NCBI RefSeq assembly: GCF_009908285.1
Contig: NZ_JAAARM010000029.1
Coordinates: forward strand, 1-64,000
Source: Pseudomonas sp. Fl4BN1
GTDB lineage: Bacteria > Pseudomonadota > Gammaproteobacteria > Pseudomonadales > Pseudomonadaceae
Reading direction: 5' to 3'
DNA: 64,000 bases
Shown here: piece after piece, positions 60,350 to 64,000 of the stretch
Layout of the letters: each line of letters opens with the position of its first letter
How positions within the stretch are numbered: position 1 is the stretch's first letter
The notes under the pieces: generated by a model
What the model was told of the DNA's origin: nothing
Database searches by the model: none
The model's input: only the letters and a program-made list of their open reading frames with translations
Made by a program: the position numbers and the translations under genes

Positions 60350-61990
60350 ATGGTTCGAGAAAATCGTATCGGTGTGGAATCCTGGGGTGTTTTCCTGGTT
60401 GCGCTGTTGTTGTTCACCGGTGGCATCTGGGACCAGCAGCCCCAGGGATTCGACGGCCGTTGGGCGCTGTTCATGCAGGAGATGTTCCGCCACGGCGCCA
60501 GCCTGTTTCCCACGACCTATGGTCAGCCTTACCCGGATTACCCGGGCACCGCGACGTTCTTCAGTTATCTGTTCGCCCAGGCCTTCGGTGCTCCCAATCA
60601 CTTGGCCAATGTGTTGCCCACTTCTCTGGCCTCTGCCGGCGTGCTGGCGCTGCTGTATCGCTTGCTGGCACCCCTGGGGCGCACCTGGGCACTGCTTTCG
60701 GTGTTGCTCACGGCCCTGACCAGCCAGCTCTTGGACAAGTCCCGCTCGGTGTGCCTGGACCAGATGGTTTCCCTGCTGTGCCTGGGGGCCTTCTACCTGC
60801 TGCACCGCGGCGAACAACTGGGCTCCCGGCTGCGGCAACTGGCAGTGCTGCCGCTGTTGGTATTGGCCTTTGCCATTCGTGGACCGCTGGGGCTGGTGGA
60901 AGTCTGTGGCGTGGTTTGCATCTACTGGCTACTGGGGGACTGTCGTACACCGCAGGCGCGGCGGGTGCTGCTCATGCGTGTGCTTGGCTATGGCCTGAGT
61001 GGCTTGCTGTTGTTGGCGGCCTGCTGGTGGGCGCTGATGAAACTGGCCTACATCAGTGGCGGCGAGGCCTTTGTCCAGCAGGTCTACAGCATGCAGGTGG
61101 GCGGTCGCCTGGATGAAAGCGGTGAGCCGTTCTTCTTCTACTTCCAGTTGGCCTTGTACCGTTATTTCCCCGTAGTGCCCCTGGCCTTGGTGACGCTTTG
61201 GGCGCTGCGTGGCCAATGGTCCCGGCGTCATGTCGAGCCGCAGTTGCGCCTGGTACTGCGCCTGGGGGCCTGCGGTCTGATGATTCTGCTGGGGCTGTCG
61301 GTGCCGCACTTCAAACGTGCCTATTACATCCTGCCCATGGTGCCGATGTTCGCTGCAGTCGCCGCCTTTGGCTTGCTCAACGCCAAGGGTTGGCTGGGCA
61401 AGGTAGGCAGCGCCTACCTGTGGCTGGTCGGGCTGCTGCCGGGGCTGTGCATCGTGGTGCTGTTCGTCCTGCGTCACAGCTGGCAAAAGCATGGTTACTG
61501 GCCGCCGGTGTCGCTGGCGTGGCTGATTGCTGTGTTCGCGTTGTTGCAACTGTTGGCGCTGTATCACTGGCGCAAGAGTGTGGCGAATCTGGGCCGCAGG
61601 CTGGTGCTGCTGAGCGGGTTGGCCCTGGTGGCGCAGTGGGTGCTGTTGGTGGCGGTGGTGGACCCAGCCAAGGACTTGCAGTTCGACACCTTGGGTTTCG
61701 TTACCCAGGTGGAGCGCCTGCGGGCAGAGCAACACGGCCCGCTGGTGTTCTTCAACCTGGGCCAGGACACCTGGGCCGTACGCTACATGATGAACCTGGA
61801 CTACGACGAGCAGCCGTTATTTGTCAGGGGCGACGATCCCGGGCAACTGGACGCGCTGCCTCACGGTTCCTGGGTGATTGTCGCACGCAAGGATCTGGGG
61901 CTGCTCCAGGGCACCTCGCTGGAGAGCCAGCAGCCGGTGTACGAAGGGCGTTTGAATGACAATCCTTGTTGGGTTTTCCAGCTGCAATAA
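60350..61990 (+). CDS. ArnT/PMT-like membrane glycosyltransferase
   Basis: 546 aa from ATG 60350 with AGGGCG upstream; earlier in-frame starts exist at 60260 and 60299. Twelve or so helices (TGGIWDQQPQGFDGRWALFM, PTTYGQPYPDYPGTATFFSY with the acidic first loop) and a C-terminal periplasmic domain (FNLGQDTWAVRYMMNLDYDE). It transfers a lipid-linked sugar to an envelope acceptor. It is a second GT83-type enzyme in the window but differs strongly from the one at 52325, so it is not a recent duplicate. No sugar-synthesis genes are near. Confidence 0.83.
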   Translation: MVRENRIGVESWGVFLVALLLFTGGIWDQQPQGFDGRWALFMQEMFRHGASLFPTTYGQPYPDYPGTATFFSYLFAQAFGAPNHLANVLPTSLASAGVLALLYRLLAPLGRTWALLSVLLTALTSQLLDKSRSVCLDQMVSLLCLGAFYLLHRGEQLGSRLRQLAVLPLLVLAFAIRGPLGLVEVCGVVCIYWLLGDCRTPQARRVLLMRVLGYGLSGLLLLAACWWALMKLAYISGGEAFVQQVYSMQVGGRLDESGEPFFFYFQLALYRYFPVVPLALVTLWALRGQWSRRHVEPQLRLVLRLGACGLMILLGLSVPHFKRAYYILPMVPMFAAVAAFGLLNAKGWLGKVGSAYLWLVGLLPGLCIVVLFVLRHSWQKHGYWPPVSLAWLIAVFALLQLLALYHWRKSVANLGRRLVLLSGLALVAQWVLLVAVVDPAKDLQFDTLGFVTQVERLRAEQHGPLVFFNLGQDTWAVRYMMNLDYDEQPLFVRGDDPGQLDALPHGSWVIVARKDLGLLQGTSLESQQPVYEGRLNDNPCWVFQLQ

Positions 61991-62059
61991 ACCCTTGGCA
62001 GGTAGGCCGGCGAACCGTATTTTTGGCTTTTCCGTCAGGGCTTAAGCCAGGGAGCGGTC

Positions 62060-62515
62060 ATGCACTGTCAAGTTCGTCCGGCCGAAGAGGCCGATGCTGT
62101 TCGGGTGAGCCAGGTGATCCTGGCGGCCCTGTTCACCAGCAATGCCAAGGACTATCCGCCGAGCGTGATCGAGCGAGTCAAAGGCAGTTTCACTCCTGAT
62201 GCGATCCGGCTCCTGATGCAGCGTCGGCAGATGTTCGTGGCCCTGCTCGGTGGGCGGTTGCTGGGCACCGCCAGCCTCGATGGGCGCGCGGTACGCTCGG
62301 TGTTCGTTGATCCCCGGCATCATGGCTGTGGAATCGGCCGACAGCTTATGGCAAGGGTTGAACAGGCCGCGCGCAGTGCCGGAGTAGCCCTGCTGGTGGT
62401 GCCCTCATCGGTCACTGCCGAAGGTTTTTATGCACGCCTGGGTTTTGTCCGGGTACGTGAACAGTATGAGGATGAAGAGCTGATCCTGATCATGGAACGA
62501 GTCCTGGCTCCCTGA
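62060..62515 (+). CDS. GNAT-family N-acetyltransferase
   Basis: 151 aa. An acetyl-CoA-binding GNAT fold: CQVRPAEEADAVRVSQVILA at the start, then RSVFVDPRHHGCGIGRQLMA with the pantothenate-binding HHGCGIG loop, then GFYARLGFVRV. It acetylates a small amine or protein; the substrate cannot be told. It stands alone, convergent with a RidA gene. Confidence 0.87.
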   Translation: MHCQVRPAEEADAVRVSQVILAALFTSNAKDYPPSVIERVKGSFTPDAIRLLMQRRQMFVALLGGRLLGTASLDGRAVRSVFVDPRHHGCGIGRQLMARVEQAARSAGVALLVVPSSVTAEGFYARLGFVRVREQYEDEELILIMERVLAP

Positions 62516-62547
62516 GGGAGTCAGGACCCATTGCTCGGTTGAGTGAC

Positions 62548-62907
62548 TCAGGCCTGTTGCGCGGCAATCACCAGCACTTCGATCCGGTAGTGGGGCTTGG
62601 CCATTGGTGCCTGTACACAGGCCCGCACCGGTGCCTTCACATTGGCCAGCCAGGCATCCCAGAGCTGGTTCATGGCCGCGTAGTCGGCCATGTCCTTGAG
62701 CCAGATCTGCGCGCTGAGCAGATGACTCCGGTCAGTGCCGGCCTTGGCCAGCAGCGTATCGATCTGTTGCAGCACGTCGTCGGTCTGGGCACGAATGTCG
62801 CCCTCGACCAACTGCGACACCTGGCCTGCCAGGTAGACAGTCTGGTTGTGGATAACCGCTTCGCTGAAACGTGGGGTGGTACCGATTCGCTGAATGGATG
62901 AGCTCAT
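62548..62907 (-). CDS. RidA-family (YjgF/YER057c/UK114) protein
   Basis: 119 aa. RidA proteins hydrolyse reactive enamine or imine intermediates from PLP and amine-oxidising enzymes. The family pattern is present (FSEAVIHNQTVYLAGQV, DVLQQIDTLLAKAGTDRSHL, KAPVRACVQAPMAKPHYRIE). The conserved Arg in VRACVQAPMA binds the substrate carboxylate. It lies 31 bases downstream of the DUF3726 gene on the same strand, so it is part of that catabolic group. Confidence 0.9.
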   Translation of the reverse strand: MSSSIQRIGTTPRFSEAVIHNQTVYLAGQVSQLVEGDIRAQTDDVLQQIDTLLAKAGTDRSHLLSAQIWLKDMADYAAMNQLWDAWLANVKAPVRACVQAPMAKPHYRIEVLVIAAQQA

Positions 62908-62938
62908 GTAAACGTCCGTTTATTCAAGTGTGGAAAGA

Positions 62939-63592
62939 TCAGTTGTTGTCGCTCAGGCCAGCCCCGGCACCCAGCAGGCGCGAGGCTTCCGAAGCGGGCA
63001 CGTAGGTGCGTGCAGCCAACTGTTCGAGAGCGTCTTGCACCGTCGCGTTCAGCAGCGGCAGCGGGCCGCCGAGGGGATGCTTGAATTCGCCGGTGCCGGT
63101 TGCGCGGGTGCAGCTGACTCGGGCCGCATGGGGCGCGTCGAGGCCGTCCGCCTGCAGCATGAAAGCCGCGCCACGGCAGTCGAAAAGCACTTGGCAGTTG
63201 TCCCAGGACAGCTCCAGTGCCAGTTCCAATTGCCGCGCGGTGACGCTGACAAAGGGCAGCAGCAACTGTGGATGCGCCACCTCGTCGAGCTGCAGCGGGG
63301 CGTTGTCGCGCAGCAGGTAGCCGTGATCGCTCAGGGTCGCTCCGGCAATCAACGGGCACATCCAGTGCCCCGGCACTTGCCAGGTGCCGGCGTCCACCTG
63401 GGGAGCCAGTTGTGGATAACTACAGCCGTCATCCTGTTGCAGTTGGGCGGCCAGAATTGCCGCTCCGTCCAGGCCATGGGCCGTCAGCCAGCGGGCGGCC
63501 TTGCCGGCTTCCTCCGCCAGGCCCCAGGTCAGGCCGGCACCACGGGCGGCCTTTTTGCACAGGCTTTCGATTTCATTCAACGAGGCATTCAC
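62939..63592 (-). CDS. DUF3726 protein
   Basis: 217 aa. The pattern LNEIESLCKKAARGAGLTWG, with LAEEAGKAARWL, is the DUF3726 N-terminus. The middle (HWMCPLIAGATLSDHGYLL) and the C-terminal YVPASEASRLLGAGAGLSDN follow the family. The function is unknown; relatives occur with amino acid or betaine catabolic enzymes. It overlaps the upstream gene by 20 bases and precedes RidA, so the three form an operon. Confidence 0.75.
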   Translation of the reverse strand: MNASLNEIESLCKKAARGAGLTWGLAEEAGKAARWLTAHGLDGAAILAAQLQQDDGCSYPQLAPQVDAGTWQVPGHWMCPLIAGATLSDHGYLLRDNAPLQLDEVAHPQLLLPFVSVTARQLELALELSWDNCQVLFDCRGAAFMLQADGLDAPHAARVSCTRATGTGEFKHPLGGPLPLLNATVQDALEQLAARTYVPASEASRLLGAGAGLSDNN

Positions 63593-64000
63593 GGCGGTGC
63601 TCCTGGCAGTCGAGGCTTGGGTAGGACCAGTCGTCCGCGGCTACCTGGCCCAGTTCATGGGGGAAGGGCGCGTTCTGGAACAGGGTGATACGCACCCAGC
63701 GATCCGAGCGTGGATCGAAGTGGGTGGCACCGAAGAACGACAGCTTGCAGCGCAGCAGGTCGATGGGCAGTAGCGTCTGGTCGATCAGGTTGTCCTGGAT
63801 ATCGGCGTAGGGAAACGCCGGCGCCAACTGCACCCGACGTACGCTATGACGATGCTGCGGGTGCTGGAGCAGGAAACCGGCCACCGTCTGCGAGCCGGCG
63901 CAGGGCTGCAGCGCGGCCTGCAACTGGGCAATGTCTCGGGCCACTGCCAGGGGTTGCTCCAGTTCTTCCCCGGGTTCGGCAAAGCGCTGGCCGATCCGTG
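63573..64000 (-). CDS. C-terminal part of an unrecognised enzyme, cut by the window end
   Basis: About 142 codons ending in a TGA at 63573, open to the window edge (the frame continues upstream through GQRFAEPGEELEQP). An internal GTG within this segment is not the natural start. Visible pieces are QHRHSVRRVQLAPAFPYADI, FGATHFDPRSDRWVRITL and DDWSYPSLDCQEHRREC. I do not recognise the family. It is the upstream partner of DUF3726 and RidA, which suggests an amine or amino acid catabolic enzyme making a reactive imine. Confidence 0.6.
   Translation of the reverse strand, partial: RIGQRFAEPGEELEQPLAVARDIAQLQAALQPCAGSQTVAGFLLQHPQHRHSVRRVQLAPAFPYADIQDNLIDQTLLPIDLLRCKLSFFGATHFDPRSDRWVRITLFQNAPFPHELGQVAADDWSYPSLDCQEHRRECLVE

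Overview
The window is a piece of chromosome from a fluorescent Pseudomonas, most likely of the P. fluorescens/protegens/chlororaphis type. The 5S rRNA tail is pseudomonad-like. The coding sequence is GC-rich with AAGGAG-type ribosome sites, and the families (YfiRNB, MmsAB, KynBAU/KynR, AntABC/AntR) are typical of the genus. The intergenic repeats carry the GTAGGAGCCGGCTTGCCGGCG core that is abundant in fluorescent pseudomonads. The species call is an inference.

Layout. 1-130: end of an rRNA operon and its terminator. 248-9467: overlapping recC-recB-recD. 9583-11938: yfiR-yfiN-yfiB, a c-di-GMP control module. 11979-12440: an amber-interrupted exported-protein gene. 12455-15981: a LysR regulator divergent from mmsA-mmsB (valine catabolism). 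16143-17143: a RES-Xre toxin-antitoxin pair. 17270-27872: a compact tryptophan-to-catechol block, with kynB and kynA (tryptophan to kynurenine), an aromatic amino acid permease, antCBA with divergent antR (anthranilate to catechol), and kynR divergent from kynU (kynurenine to anthranilate). 28003-29406: a second amino acid permease, followed by an internally deleted transposase remnant.

30078-45420 is mixed metabolic and regulatory ground punctuated by REPIN repeats, including a perfect-period 6 x 106 bp array and a 4-unit array. It holds a MerR/oxidoreductase/LysR group, a TauE/SafE permease, a quinone-cycle pair (ABM monooxygenase and MdaB) with a LysR regulator, gamma-glutamyltranspeptidase, a SulP transporter, a GntP permease/RpiR/D-aminoacylase operon, a VOC protein and an AraC regulator. 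45430-48386: an HBM-type chemoreceptor and an Ais-like histidine phosphatase.

48450-52109 is the most unusual stretch. It contains two DUF2589 proteins, a Mor-like (phage Mu family) activator, a divergent pesticin-like muramidase, a small exported protein and a soluble HELGH metallopeptidase. All have strong AAGGAG-type sites or share one promoter region with a 22-bp repeat/palindrome. No phage structural genes are present, so it looks like a domesticated, self-contained cassette of unknown function.

52325-64000: two ArnT-like membrane glycosyltransferases, a membrane-anchored metallophosphoesterase, an HxlR regulator with strong palindromic operators divergent from an alcohol dehydrogenase, tandem paralogous four-helix membrane proteins, a small ORF overlapping another four-helix protein, an AraC/EamA exporter pair, a GNAT protein, and a RidA/DUF3726/unrecognised-protein group cut by the window edge.
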